Positions 9,037 through 17,691 of a stretch of DNA of 64,000 nucleotides are shown here, in pieces. Each line of letters opens with the position of its first letter. The first letter of the stretch is position 1. The notes under the pieces were generated by a model. It did no database searches, was not told the DNA's origin, and saw only the letters and a list, made by a program, of their open reading frames with translations. This DNA is from an uncultured Lacinutrix sp. (GTDB lineage Bacteria; Bacteroidota; Bacteroidia; Flavobacteriales; Flavobacteriaceae), in contig NZ_CANMRQ010000002.1 in NCBI RefSeq assembly GCF_947500325.1, forward strand, positions 434,001 to 498,000, read 5' to 3'. The translations under genes and the position numbers were made by a program.

Positions 9037-9960
9037 ATGAAAAAACTAGCATTAGTATTAATAGCATTAACTATAAGTTTTATAGGGTTTTCTCAAGAAG
9101 AGGAAGAAGCAACAAGAAGTAATGTACAAGAGTTTACACCTTCAAAATTATTAAAAAAAGGACAATGGGATATCAAGTTTTTTAACAGCTTGTATACACA
9201 AACAGAGCAAACAGATAGTAGAAGTAAATCTCTAGAAATTGCTAGACAAAACTTTTTTACAAATACTACAGAAGTGTATACTGGAGTAAGTAATAACTCA
9301 AGAATTAATGTAGGTTTAATTTTTCAAGTACGATCTAATACTTTAGGAGGTCAATCAATTTCAGATGTATTTAAATTTGAAGATAATGGTAATGACTTAA
9401 GATCGGGTTTAACAACAATAGCACCTTCAATTCGTATTCAGCCATTTAAAAACATTAGTAACTTTTCTTTAACGAGTTCTTTTTATATTCCTGTTTTTAA
9501 AGATCAGGCAGATACAGTTCCAACAGATAATGTGTTTTCATATTTAGATTTAAGAAGTTATGCTTGGGAAACTAAATTTTTCTACGATAAAACGTTTGGA
9601 GGAAATAACTGGCAGTTATTTACAGAAGTCGATTTTAAATACAATTTTGGAGACGATGAAGCTGAAGCTGGAGAAAATTCATCTGAAAGATTTGCAAATA
9701 ATAGTTTAAATCTTCCTATAAGTATCTTTTTAAGTTACTTTCCAAGTTCAAAATCTACAATATTTGTAAATACACAGCAAGCTTTTTTAATTGATTTAGG
9801 AAATGATTTTGCACAAAATTCAACAGCATTTGGTTTTGGAGGGAAATACCAATTAACAGATGTTTTAAACATAGAAGCGTCTCTTAGTAAAATTGTAAGA
9901 GGTAATAACTTCCAAGGATTAGGTCAAACATTTAGTATTGGTTTAAGAGCTTTATTATAG
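9037..9960 (+). CDS. Predicted outer-membrane beta-barrel protein
   Basis: After a clear signal peptide (cleavage near GFSQEEEEA) the 307 residues alternate hydrophobic and polar residues in amphipathic strands. Aromatic residues occur at regular intervals and the chain ends in a long-to-short hydrophobic strand (SIGLRALL), as in outer-membrane barrels. I recognise no named family. It sits 62 bases after the DUF547 gene and 37 bases before the GH113-like lipoprotein, so the three may be co-transcribed. It could be a porin or an assembly-dependent barrel; the nearby Omp85-like gene fits but does not prove the latter. Confidence 0.55.
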   Translation: MKKLALVLIALTISFIGFSQEEEEATRSNVQEFTPSKLLKKGQWDIKFFNSLYTQTEQTDSRSKSLEIARQNFFTNTTEVYTGVSNNSRINVGLIFQVRSNTLGGQSISDVFKFEDNGNDLRSGLTTIAPSIRIQPFKNISNFSLTSSFYIPVFKDQADTVPTDNVFSYLDLRSYAWETKFFYDKTFGGNNWQLFTEVDFKYNFGDDEAEAGENSSERFANNSLNLPISIFLSYFPSSKSTIFVNTQQAFLIDLGNDFAQNSTAFGFGGKYQLTDVLNIEASLSKIVRGNNFQGLGQTFSIGLRALL

Positions 9961-9997
9961 TATTAATAGTAAATTAGGGGTTTAATATTAGATCAAA

Positions 9998-10999
9998 ATG
10001 AAATATACTAAACTCCTTTTTCTTTCTATTTTTTGCTTATTACAATCTTGTAATTCTCAATCTAAAATTAATGGTGTAAGCTTTGTAGCCTCAGGAATTC
10101 CTGTTACAGATGAACATGTTAATCCTGTAGTTAAGGTAAATGCAAACTATGCAGCAGTAATGCCTTTTGGGTTTATTAAAGATTTAAAAAACCCAGATAT
10201 TGTTCATAATACTAATCGACAATGGTTTGGAGAAACCAGAGCAGGCGCTAAGCAATATGCAGAGACGCTACAGGCTAAAGGCATTAAAATTATGATTAAA
10301 CCTCAAATTTGGGTCTGGCATGGAGAGTTTACTGGCTATATTAAAATGGAAAACGAAACCGATTGGAAAAAGTTAGAAGATTCCTATTCTAAATTTATTT
10401 TAGAATATGCAGATTTAGCCCAAGAAGTAAAAGCGGAATTATTTTGTATTGGTACCGAGTTAGAGCAGTTTGTAAGTAATAGGCCAGAATACTGGAACAG
10501 TTTAATATTAGAAATAAAGAAAAAGTATAAAGGCAAGTTAACTTATGCCGCTAATTGGGATGAGTTTAAACGAACACCATTTTGGAGTGACATAGATTAC
10601 ATAGGAGTTGATGCTTATTTTCCTGTAAGCGACAATAAAACACCAACCGTAGAAGAATGTTTAGTAGGGTGGAATAAGCACAAAACTGTTATTAAAGAAA
10701 TGGCAGACAAATATAAAAAGCCCATTTTGTTTACTGAGTTTGGATATAGAAGTGTAGATTTTTCTGGTAAAGAACCTTGGAAATCTGATAGAAGCATGAC
10801 AAGTGTAAATTTAAAAGCACAGACCAATACAACTAAAGCCTTATTTGAAACCTTTTGGAAAGAAGAATGGTTCGCTGGAGGATTTATATGGAAGTGGTTT
10901 CATGATCATAAAAAAAGTGGAGGAGAGAAAGATTCTCAATTTACACCTCAAAATAAACCTGTAGAGAAAGTGATACAATCACACTACAGTATATATTAA
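9998..10999 (+). CDS. Lipoprotein glycoside hydrolase, GH113/mannanase-like TIM barrel
   Basis: The 333-residue protein has a lipobox (LLQSC near residue 18) and a TIM-barrel glycosidase sequence. Beta-strand-end motifs are KIMIKPQIWVW, FCIGTELEQ with candidate acid/base E154, YIGVDAYFPV, and ILFTEFGYRS with candidate nucleophile E247. Spacing and motifs resemble GH113 beta-mannanases and the GTA-like TIM-barrel group. It would act at the outer membrane on a beta-linked glycan. The next gene starts immediately after its stop codon. Family placement is likely; the substrate is not known. Confidence 0.75.
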   Translation: MKYTKLLFLSIFCLLQSCNSQSKINGVSFVASGIPVTDEHVNPVVKVNANYAAVMPFGFIKDLKNPDIVHNTNRQWFGETRAGAKQYAETLQAKGIKIMIKPQIWVWHGEFTGYIKMENETDWKKLEDSYSKFILEYADLAQEVKAELFCIGTELEQFVSNRPEYWNSLILEIKKKYKGKLTYAANWDEFKRTPFWSDIDYIGVDAYFPVSDNKTPTVEECLVGWNKHKTVIKEMADKYKKPILFTEFGYRSVDFSGKEPWKSDRSMTSVNLKAQTNTTKALFETFWKEEWFAGGFIWKWFHDHKKSGGEKDSQFTPQNKPVEKVIQSHYSIY

Positions 11000-11728
11000 A
11001 TGAAAAAGTTAAAAACCATATTTTTTATTGTAGTTGTCTTTTCTTGCGCTTCAAGTGATGATGTGGTTTTCTCTAATCTTTTAAATGATTATTTAAATAA
11101 TCGAACTATAGAAACTGGTGCCGTTATTGCATGTGCAGCTAGCGATCAAGAAACAAATGCCGTTTTAGCATTTTATTATCCAGAAAATGGAGCTTCCAAT
11201 ATTAGGTTTTATGAAACGAACACTACAGATGTTGACAAATTAGACTATTCAAAATATAAACGTATAGATTTAGAAAGTGATCCTTTTTTTAACGGGTATT
11301 TAGGTAAATTTACTAGAGTATCTCAAATAGAAAAATGGATTATAATTACTTACGAATTGAATAACGAGATTAAAATATCTAACCCTATTCGTTCTAAACA
11401 AATTACTAAACCAACAGTCTGGAATGAGAATGTTACCATTAATACGGAAACGACACTAATGCCAAAATTTACATGGCCAAATAATGCATTTGGAGATAAT
11501 GCTATTTATTTTGAGGTTATTGCTACGGCCGAAAATAATCTCTTATCTGGAACTTATACTTATGAGAATAATTTTCAATATTACAATACCAGTAATGTGG
11601 TTTTAAATATTACAAATGGAGAACCTTCCCAGCTTATTCAAGATGCCGAATATAATTTCACATTGATGGATGTGAGTGAAGATAATTGGGTGAATTTAGT
11701 TACACGTAAAACATTTATAGCACAATGA
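11000..11728 (+). CDS. Small lipoprotein of unknown function
   Basis: A short hydrophobic leader ends in VFSCAS, a good lipobox with Cys16, followed by a polar 225-residue domain that looks beta-rich. I recognise no domain. The ATG directly follows the stop codon of the glycosidase gene and the 3' end overlaps the Omp85-like gene by 4 bases, so it is tightly coupled to both. It may be an accessory lipoprotein for the glycosidase or for the barrel protein; this is inference from context only. Confidence 0.6.
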   Translation: MKKLKTIFFIVVVFSCASSDDVVFSNLLNDYLNNRTIETGAVIACAASDQETNAVLAFYYPENGASNIRFYETNTTDVDKLDYSKYKRIDLESDPFFNGYLGKFTRVSQIEKWIIITYELNNEIKISNPIRSKQITKPTVWNENVTINTETTLMPKFTWPNNAFGDNAIYFEVIATAENNLLSGTYTYENNFQYYNTSNVVLNITNGEPSQLIQDAEYNFTLMDVSEDNWVNLVTRKTFIAQ

Positions 11729-12990
11729 ATAGACTGTTTTTTTTAGTTTTTATTATAAGCTTATTTTCAATTAGTGCTATAGCGCAAGACAATCAAGTCC
11801 ATGATGTAAAAGTACAAGGCAACAAAAAAATAAAATCGTCCTTTGTAAAGAATATTGCTAAAGTAAAACCTGGAGCTGTTTTAGATTCTACTATTATTGA
11901 AGAAGATATTAAGCGATTAAAACGATTACCAGCTGTTGCACATGCATACTATCAAGTGTTTAAATCTCATGATAATTTATATAATGTCTTTTACAATATT
12001 GAAGAGAACTTTACTATTATTCCTTCTGTAAATGTATATACTTCAACAGACGATGAATTTGCCTATCGTGTAGGGTTATATGAGTTTAATTTATTTGGAC
12101 GAAATATGGTTTTTGGAGGGTTTTACCAAAAAGATATTTATAGTTCTTATGGCATTAATTTTAGAGCACCGTATTTATTTAATAGGCAGTTTGGATTGGC
12201 TATCAATCATCAAGATTTAACAACTCAAGAACCTGTTTTTTTTAATAATACTACTTCAGATTATCAATACAGAAATAAGTCATTTGAGGTTCTAGGTTTA
12301 TATGAATTAAACTTTAAAAATAGATTTGAATTAGGTGTAAATTATTTTACAGAAGACTATCAATATAAGTTTGGAGCAACAGATCCTGCTGTACCACAAG
12401 AATTAAAAGTGAAAAAATTACTTTACAAATTGATTTATGAATATAATAGTCTGGATTACGATTATCAATATGTATCTGGTTTTAAAAGTATGTTTAACTT
12501 TCAATACGTTACGTCTACTAGTGACGACTTACCTGAGTTTTTAATTGGTTGGAACGATTTTAATTATTTTTTGCGTGTTGGAAGCAAAGGTAATTGGGCG
12601 AGTAGATTACGTATTGGTTTTGCAACTAATAATGACACGCCTTTCGCACCGTTTTCGGTAGATAATAACCTAAATATTCGTGGTGTAGGGAATACAATAG
12701 ATCGAGGTACTGGAGCTGTTGTTTTAAATACGGAATATAGACATACTTTATATGAAAAAGATTGGTTCGCTTTACAAGGCAATGCTTTTGTAGATGCAGG
12801 TTCATGGCGAAATCCAGGAGGAGATTTAGGAGATTTTGGAGAGTCTCAAAATATAAGAATATATCCTGGAGTAGGTTTGCGATTTATACACAAACGTATT
12901 TTTAATGCTATTTTTAGAATCGATTATGGGTTTGGAATTACTAATGGTGATACGCAAGGATTAGTTTTTGGAATTGGTCAGTATTTTTAA
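11725..12990 (+). CDS. Short POTRA/Omp85-family outer-membrane protein
   Basis: A signal peptide is followed by a single POTRA-like domain (residues about 23-95, with DVKVQGNKKIKSSFV and LKRLPAVAHAYY). A barrel of about 300 residues follows, containing NIRGVGNTID and GNAFVDAGSW and ending in GIGQYF with a terminal Phe. It is much shorter than BamA (usually 4-5 POTRA domains) and resembles single-POTRA Bacteroidota Omp85 relatives of TamA/FhaC type. It probably inserts or exports a partner protein; the lipoprotein overlapping its start is the best candidate partner. A hairpin terminator follows at 13084. Confidence 0.7.
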   Translation: MNRLFFLVFIISLFSISAIAQDNQVHDVKVQGNKKIKSSFVKNIAKVKPGAVLDSTIIEEDIKRLKRLPAVAHAYYQVFKSHDNLYNVFYNIEENFTIIPSVNVYTSTDDEFAYRVGLYEFNLFGRNMVFGGFYQKDIYSSYGINFRAPYLFNRQFGLAINHQDLTTQEPVFFNNTTSDYQYRNKSFEVLGLYELNFKNRFELGVNYFTEDYQYKFGATDPAVPQELKVKKLLYKLIYEYNSLDYDYQYVSGFKSMFNFQYVTSTSDDLPEFLIGWNDFNYFLRVGSKGNWASRLRIGFATNNDTPFAPFSVDNNLNIRGVGNTIDRGTGAVVLNTEYRHTLYEKDWFALQGNAFVDAGSWRNPGGDLGDFGESQNIRIYPGVGLRFIHKRIFNAIFRIDYGFGITNGDTQGLVFGIGQYF

Positions 12991-13083
12991 GAAATATAGA
13001 TTATAGTTAAATCGATTCGAACATTAATAAAAAGTTGTGAATAATTTGCTTATCCAGTTTTCTTTGTGTTTTTATAAAATCAA

Positions 13084-13128
13084 AAAAAGAAATCATCTAA
13101 AAAACTACTTTTTAAATGACCTCTTTTT
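13084..13128. terminator. Imperfect bidirectional terminator
   Basis: A-rich arm 13084-13104 pairs with T-rich arm 13109-13128 over a 4-base loop, with three mismatches. It lies between the convergent Omp85-like gene and the 13143 minus-strand gene and can serve both. Confidence 0.6.
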
Positions 13129-13142
13129 CTAACTTATAATAT

Positions 13143-13769
13143 TTATTGTTTAACCAAAGTCATATTTGCTGGAATAACAAAATCTGTTAAATCTTTTGAT
13201 GTCCCATCTGCACATTTATCTTCAGATCCATATAAATGGTTATTAATTCTTGACCAATTTATAGTAGGTGTAGAACCGTCAATATAATTTAATGTTAACT
13301 TACCACTGGCGTAACGTTCACAGCTACCATCCAAAGGCGGTTCGTCATACATTAATTCAAGAGAGGTGGTGCTTAAAATTCTACTTCCAAATATGTATTT
13401 ATCGATATTAAAATTTAGTCCTCCATTCGTAAGATAGGTATCATAAATAGTAACCCCGTTTTCTTTGTATAAAAATTCGCAATTTAATTGATCCATAAAA
13501 AACCTAGTTGAAGAAATTCTTGCTCTTTCTTTTTTAGTAAATGAGATTTTCAAATAAGTAGTACCATTATCATACACCCATGTATGTAAATATTTACCAA
13601 AAATATTTGTTAAATCTTTATAATAAACGTCTTGATTTCTATCATTAACTCTTGGGTCTTGAGAATCACTCATAGAACCACCATCTAATGGAATAATTAC
13701 ATCTTGAGCTAATACACCTGTAATGCTAAAGCTAGTAATTAAGAGTATTAATATTTTTATTCTAAACAT
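13143..13769 (-). CDS. Secreted protein of unknown function
   Basis: I place the start at the ATG at 13769 because a typical signal peptide (MFRIKILILLITSF, cleavage near VLAQD) begins there. An upstream in-frame ATG at 13808 would add 13 residues in front of the signal and overlap the preceding gene. The mature ~190 residues are beta-rich with paired cysteines (NCEF, GSCERYASG, EDKCADG) and end in DFVIPANMTLVKQ. I recognise no family. It lies just downstream of another exported protein on the same strand and is probably co-transcribed with it. Confidence 0.6.
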   Translation of the reverse strand: MFRIKILILLITSFSITGVLAQDVIIPLDGGSMSDSQDPRVNDRNQDVYYKDLTNIFGKYLHTWVYDNGTTYLKISFTKKERARISSTRFFMDQLNCEFLYKENGVTIYDTYLTNGGLNFNIDKYIFGSRILSTTSLELMYDEPPLDGSCERYASGKLTLNYIDGSTPTINWSRINNHLYGSEDKCADGTSKDLTDFVIPANMTLVKQ

Positions 13770-13786
13770 ATTTTTATTTTTTAAAG

Positions 13787-15229
13787 TTAATATAAAACAA
13801 CATTCCATGTAAAGTTACCATCACTATCTTCAGTAGCTTCATAAAGTGTTAAACCAGAATATACCCTAACCAAATAGCTTGCCAAATACTTGTTTATCAA
13901 ATCATTAAATACGGCATCACTACAAGTTCCTGCACATTCTTCATTTGCCTTATCTATAACTTCCTGTACATAAATTATTTCCATCGTTTTAATTTTGTCT
14001 TTATCTGGCTTATTGTTCGTTAAATAGTTTTCTGCAAATTCTGCAGCTAGGGTAACATTGTTAATTTTTAGAGCATACACTTTCAAATTAGGCGCGACTA
14101 ATATAGCTGCTATATCTGGATTATTTGAATTATTAGTTTGTTTAACAAAGTTAAACAAATCTCTTGAAGTAAAAGCACTTGCTGCTCCCGCATAATGATT
14201 GTGCATTTGTGCATCTGTTAAAAAACTTGCTGGAGGTTCAAATTTAAAACCATGATTATCTACATCTGGTATTCCAGAACTTATGTTGTAATAATTTGAT
14301 AGATTAGTATTTCCATTGCGATTAAATTGAAAACCATACTCAATGTCTCCTGTTGTTTTGGTTTTTAAATAAGCAATCTTATCTTTAATTTGTGGTTTTT
14401 CGGTAAGTCTATTTAAACTTTTAATATGGCTTGAATTAATAGTGAAAGGAGAGGTAATAACCGTAGGAGAAATATTTGTACTCCCAGTATTTGAGCTATT
14501 GCTGCCTCCACCACTCGTCCATATTGTATTGTTCCATTGAGATCCACTATCTGGGTTTGTTCCAGTAGTAGTTATTCCACCTCCACCAGCACTAGGTCCA
14601 GCAACAATTGCTTCACTTTGATCACAAATTTGATTATAGGTCACACTTGTACATATCCATTCTGTATCTTCGGGATTATCACAATTACATATGTTTATCC
14701 ATTCGTTACATGAAAACCAACTTACACATTCTCTTTGCTGTATATCATTCAAAATAGTACTACTATCTAAATCTATTTCTTGGGATTTAACACCTATATT
14801 GTCGAAATCTGGAAAATAGTAAGCGACAATAAATGCTTTATATGTACCATCAGCTTGTAATGACAATACTAAGTTTTCTGTTATTTCATTGGGTTGATCT
14901 CTTATAATTGGAAAAGTATAGGAATGAGTATTATCTTCTAAAAACTCAACATATTTGGCATAATCAGTATCTATTGTAAAACCATATTCAGAGTTTTGTA
15001 CATCTCTACTTTGTTGATTGGTTTTTACTTTTTTAAATTTTTCAAGCTTATTTGCAAGCTTTAAGTTTTTATAAAAATCACTTTCAGTCTTAATTTCTAT
15101 TTTATATTTAGATTCAGTTATATTTTTCTCGTCAATTAATACTTCATCGTCATTACACGAGGCAAAGCATATACAAATGATAAAGAAAGAAATACCTGTT
15201 TTCAGATACCGTTTAAATTTTTGTTCCAT
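13787..15229 (-). CDS. Large lipoprotein with a JAMM-like C-terminal motif
   Basis: The 480-residue protein has a lipobox (CFASC near residue 25), a polar N-terminal half, a cysteine cluster (ECVSWFSCNEWINICNC) and a Gly/Ser/Thr-rich linker around residues 210-260. The C-terminal domain contains MHNHYAGAASAFTSRDL, which resembles the H-x-H ... S/T-x-x-D zinc motif of JAB/JAMM peptidases. The upstream glutamate was not identified with certainty and the spacing is one residue off the canonical form, so peptidase function is only a suggestion. It faces the outer membrane or the exterior. It precedes the 13143 gene by about 20 bases. Confidence 0.5.
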   Translation of the reverse strand: MEQKFKRYLKTGISFFIICICFASCNDDEVLIDEKNITESKYKIEIKTESDFYKNLKLANKLEKFKKVKTNQQSRDVQNSEYGFTIDTDYAKYVEFLEDNTHSYTFPIIRDQPNEITENLVLSLQADGTYKAFIVAYYFPDFDNIGVKSQEIDLDSSTILNDIQQRECVSWFSCNEWINICNCDNPEDTEWICTSVTYNQICDQSEAIVAGPSAGGGGITTTGTNPDSGSQWNNTIWTSGGGSNSSNTGSTNISPTVITSPFTINSSHIKSLNRLTEKPQIKDKIAYLKTKTTGDIEYGFQFNRNGNTNLSNYYNISSGIPDVDNHGFKFEPPASFLTDAQMHNHYAGAASAFTSRDLFNFVKQTNNSNNPDIAAILVAPNLKVYALKINNVTLAAEFAENYLTNNKPDKDKIKTMEIIYVQEVIDKANEECAGTCSDAVFNDLINKYLASYLVRVYSGLTLYEATEDSDGNFTWNVVLY

Positions 15230-15452
15230 TTAGTTAGAGTTATATTGATTAATACTAATTCGAAATTAGGGTATATAGTTAATATGTAAAAATAATAACT
15301 AGTAAACCATTCTTTTTATTGAGTAAACAAAGCTTTTTAATGAGTGAATATAATAAGTTGAAAATCAAGACAACAGCAATTAAAGTTTATTTAAGAGCCT
15401 TTTTACGCTAATTATTATTAAACAGCGCAATTTAAAAAATTATTTTAATAAC

Positions 15453-15468
15453 ACGTAATATATTACGT
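15453..15468. promoter_or_regulatory. Perfect 16-bp palindrome, candidate operator
   Basis: ACGTAATATATTACGT is an exact palindrome ending 28 bases before the start of the small HTH gene. That position and symmetry are what an autoregulatory dimer-binding site would have. Binding is inferred, not shown. Confidence 0.5.
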
Positions 15469-15495
15469 AATTTTTAATTAAGTGAATAATGACTT

Positions 15496-15747
15496 TTGTA
15501 TGTGGTTTACAAAAAAAATAAAAAGCGTATTAAAATTATTGCAGAGCGTATAAAAGCATTACGTTTTAAAGCTGGCTATACTAGCCATGAAACGTTTGCA
15601 AACGATAATAATCTAGATCGTAAAGGTTATTGGCGATTAGAATCTGGACACAACTTTACTATAAATACATTGTTTAGAATTCTAGATATTCATGGGGTTT
15701 CTATAGAAGAGTTCTTCTCTGAGATTGATACAAAACAAGAAAAATAA
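15496..15747 (+). CDS. Small XRE-family helix-turn-helix regulator
   Basis: The 83-residue protein has one HTH domain: IAERIKALRFKAGYTSHETFA forms the first helices, DRKGYWRLESGHNFTINTLFRIL the recognition part, followed by HGVSIEEFFSEI. No ATG is in frame. Translation would start at TTG 15496 or GTG 15502, the frame being closed by TGA at 15490. Two out-of-frame ATGs (15489, 15500) flank the start, next to a run of A residues, so a sequencing or programmed slip cannot be excluded. A 16-bp palindrome lies just upstream. The target genes are unknown. Confidence 0.65.
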   Translation: MYVVYKKNKKRIKIIAERIKALRFKAGYTSHETFANDNNLDRKGYWRLESGHNFTINTLFRILDIHGVSIEEFFSEIDTKQEK

Positions 15748-15845
15748 TATAATAGTTAAGAATTTGCTTCCTATTTTGACAATACTTATTATAATTTAAA
15801 GACTAGTGTTTTTATTACTAAATTGCAAAAACCATATATTACAGA

Positions 15846-16475
15846 ATGAAAATACTAGTTGTAGACGATCATGTTATTTTAAGAAAAGGACTTATTAGAA
15901 TTCTTAAAACAGACTACAAAGCGTATGAATTTGTTGAAGCTTCAAATGGTGTTGGTGCAATTTCGGTTTTATTAGAAAATGACGATATAGCTTTAGTGTT
16001 ATCAGATTTATCAATGCATGTAATGAATGGTATTGAGATGTTAAAGCAAATGAAAATTCTTAATATAAAAGTACCTGTAATTATGTTAACAATGCACAGT
16101 GAAGATCATTATGCAATAAGAGCGTTAAAGGCAGGAGTTTATGGTTTTCTAAATAAAGATATTAAACCAGCCGAATTAAAAGCTGCTATAGACAAAGTAC
16201 TTACAGGGAAAAAACATATTACAGATAGATTAGCAGATCTTTTGTCTGATAGGATTTCTAATGATTTAAATGATGATTTAATAGCTTTACTATCTGATAG
16301 AGAAATGGAGGTTGTAAGACTTATTGCTACTGGAAAAACAGTTTCTGAAATTGCTACAGAAATAGGTTTAGGTGTAAGTACAGTAAGTACATACAGAACA
16401 AGAATACTAAAAAAATTAAACTTAAAAAATAATGCAGAAATAGTGATATACGCTTTAGAACATGATCTAAAGTAG
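15846..16475 (+). CDS. NarL/LuxR-type response regulator
   Basis: The N-terminal receiver domain has DDHVILRKG, the phospho-acceptor Asp in LVLSDLSMH, T in MLTMHS and K in FLNKDIKP. The C-terminal LuxR HTH begins LLSDREMEVVRLIATGKTVSEIA and ends in YRTRILKKLNLKNNAEIVIYAL. At 209 residues it is the standard length. All receiver-domain catalytic residues are present, so it should be controlled by phosphorylation, but no histidine kinase gene is nearby; it is an orphan. Its neighbour on the 5' side is the small XRE regulator 98 bases away. Confidence 0.9.
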   Translation: MKILVVDDHVILRKGLIRILKTDYKAYEFVEASNGVGAISVLLENDDIALVLSDLSMHVMNGIEMLKQMKILNIKVPVIMLTMHSEDHYAIRALKAGVYGFLNKDIKPAELKAAIDKVLTGKKHITDRLADLLSDRISNDLNDDLIALLSDREMEVVRLIATGKTVSEIATEIGLGVSTVSTYRTRILKKLNLKNNAEIVIYALEHDLK

Positions 16476-16568
16476 TTAGGTGTAGTAGAAAAACTACATA
16501 ATAATTATAAGTATTACTACAGCATTATTCTAACTAAGTAAGTTAATTTGTAGAAGTTTGTTTTAAAT

Positions 16569-16622
16569 AGCTAAACTATGTTATGTTATTCTAATAATAA
16601 CTTTCTTCATTATAGTTTAGCT
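16569..16622. repeat. 11-bp inverted repeat in a 489-base gene-free stretch
   Basis: AGCTAAACTAT at 16569-16579 is matched by ATAGTTTAGCT at 16612-16622 with a 32-base loop. It lies in the gene-free stretch 16476-16964, which also holds the two terminators listed next and nothing else that I recognise. Confidence 0.4.
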
Positions 16623-16666
16623 TTAGGGATAAGTTAATTTAGATACAAACTATTTAAAGGTAAATA

Positions 16667-16718
16667 AAAGCCATTAGCTATTTAGGGATATTTGCGCTAA
16701 TGGCTTTACTATTTTTTA
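16667..16718 (+). terminator. Strong hairpin terminator
   Basis: A perfect 12-bp stem (AAAGCCATTAGC with GCTAATGGCTTT) at 16667-16678 and 16696-16707 is followed by ACTATTTTTT. It ends the response-regulator transcript or a short transcript from the region before it. Confidence 0.75.
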
Positions 16719-16900
16719 CAAAAGCGATTTAATTTTATAGGTGTCGTTATTTGTACTACAAAAGAAATCATAAGCCAACTACATTAACATAGGTTATTAA
16801 ATAGAATCTTTGCATAAAGTTTTTGTGCCCAAATTTTATGTATATATATAGATAGATTAATAGCAAATGGTATAAAAACAAAATGAATCTCTTGATTCTT

Positions 16901-16951
16901 AAAAAAGCCACTGTTAGTATTATGGAGAGTTTTACTACAGTGGTATTTTTT
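16901..16951 (-). terminator. Terminator of the 16965 gene
   Basis: GCCACTGT at 16907-16914 pairs with ACAGTGGT at 16937-16944, flanked by an A-run on the left and a T-run on the right. It lies just beyond the stop of the minus-strand glycosyltransferase and can act on either strand. Confidence 0.7.
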
Positions 16952-16964
16952 ATAATTAAAGTTT

Positions 16965-17666
16965 TTAAGTGATATGTTTTAAGTAATATTTATGTAGTTC
17001 TTCTGCGCTAGCTCCAAACCATTTCTTTACATAAATAGTCCAAAAATGATACTGTAATTTCCATATGCCATTGTCTTTATAACGTCTTGCAGATGTTGTA
17101 AGCCATTGTTGTATAACAACAAATTCATTAATTGCGTAAAGCTTATTAATCAAGTCATTGTCTTCGTAAATGGTGAATTTTTCATTAAAACAACCTAACG
17201 TTTCAAATAATGTTTTAGTTATAAATTGACTTTGATCTCCTCCACGACAAGCACGCCAGCTAAACTTTGTTAACCAACTAGCTAAACGTAGCCACCAATG
17301 CGAATGGTCAAATTTCATTTTAAAACAACCCGCTAAATTGTTGTTTTTAACCTCGTTTATAATAAACTCATCATAACGATGAGGAGGATAAGAATCTGCA
17401 TGTAAAAAATAAAGAATTTTACTTTTAGCAGCTTTAGCACCAACATTCATTTGCTTAGCTCTTCCTTTTGGAGACGTTAATAAAGTAATACTTAAATCTA
17501 AACTTTTAATAATGCTTTGAGATCCATCTGTGCTTCCTCCATCTACAACTATAATTTCTGATATGTTTTCTAATGAAGCATTATCTATTAAATGATAAAG
17601 TAAATCTTTAATAGTATCCGCTTCATTCAAAATTGGAATAATAATAGAGATCTTATCTTTTTTCAT
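16965..17666 (-). CDS. TIGR04283-family arsenosugar-associated glycosyltransferase
   Basis: A 233-residue GT2 domain begins with IIIPILNEADTI and has VVDGGSTDGS, the donor-site LHADSYPP, and the family-typical GGDQSQFI and IYEDNDLI motifs. This set marks the small GT2 family linked to arsenosugar biosynthesis and to radical SAM/selenodomain loci. It probably transfers or modifies the sugar moiety of the arsenosugar. The other arsenosugar genes lie 6 kb away (23175-28324), separated by unrelated genes, which is unusual for this set. It starts 25 bases downstream of the DUF885 gene. Confidence 0.8.
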   Translation of the reverse strand: MKKDKISIIIPILNEADTIKDLLYHLIDNASLENISEIIVVDGGSTDGSQSIIKSLDLSITLLTSPKGRAKQMNVGAKAAKSKILYFLHADSYPPHRYDEFIINEVKNNNLAGCFKMKFDHSHWWLRLASWLTKFSWRACRGGDQSQFITKTLFETLGCFNEKFTIYEDNDLINKLYAINEFVVIQQWLTTSARRYKDNGIWKLQYHFWTIYVKKWFGASAEELHKYYLKHIT

Positions 17667-17691
17667 AAACTAAAACAATAAATATTTTATA

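Noticed and set aside
13770-13808. Longer start of the secreted 13143 protein
   Set aside because: It would place 13 residues before a typical signal peptide and overlap the upstream gene's end.
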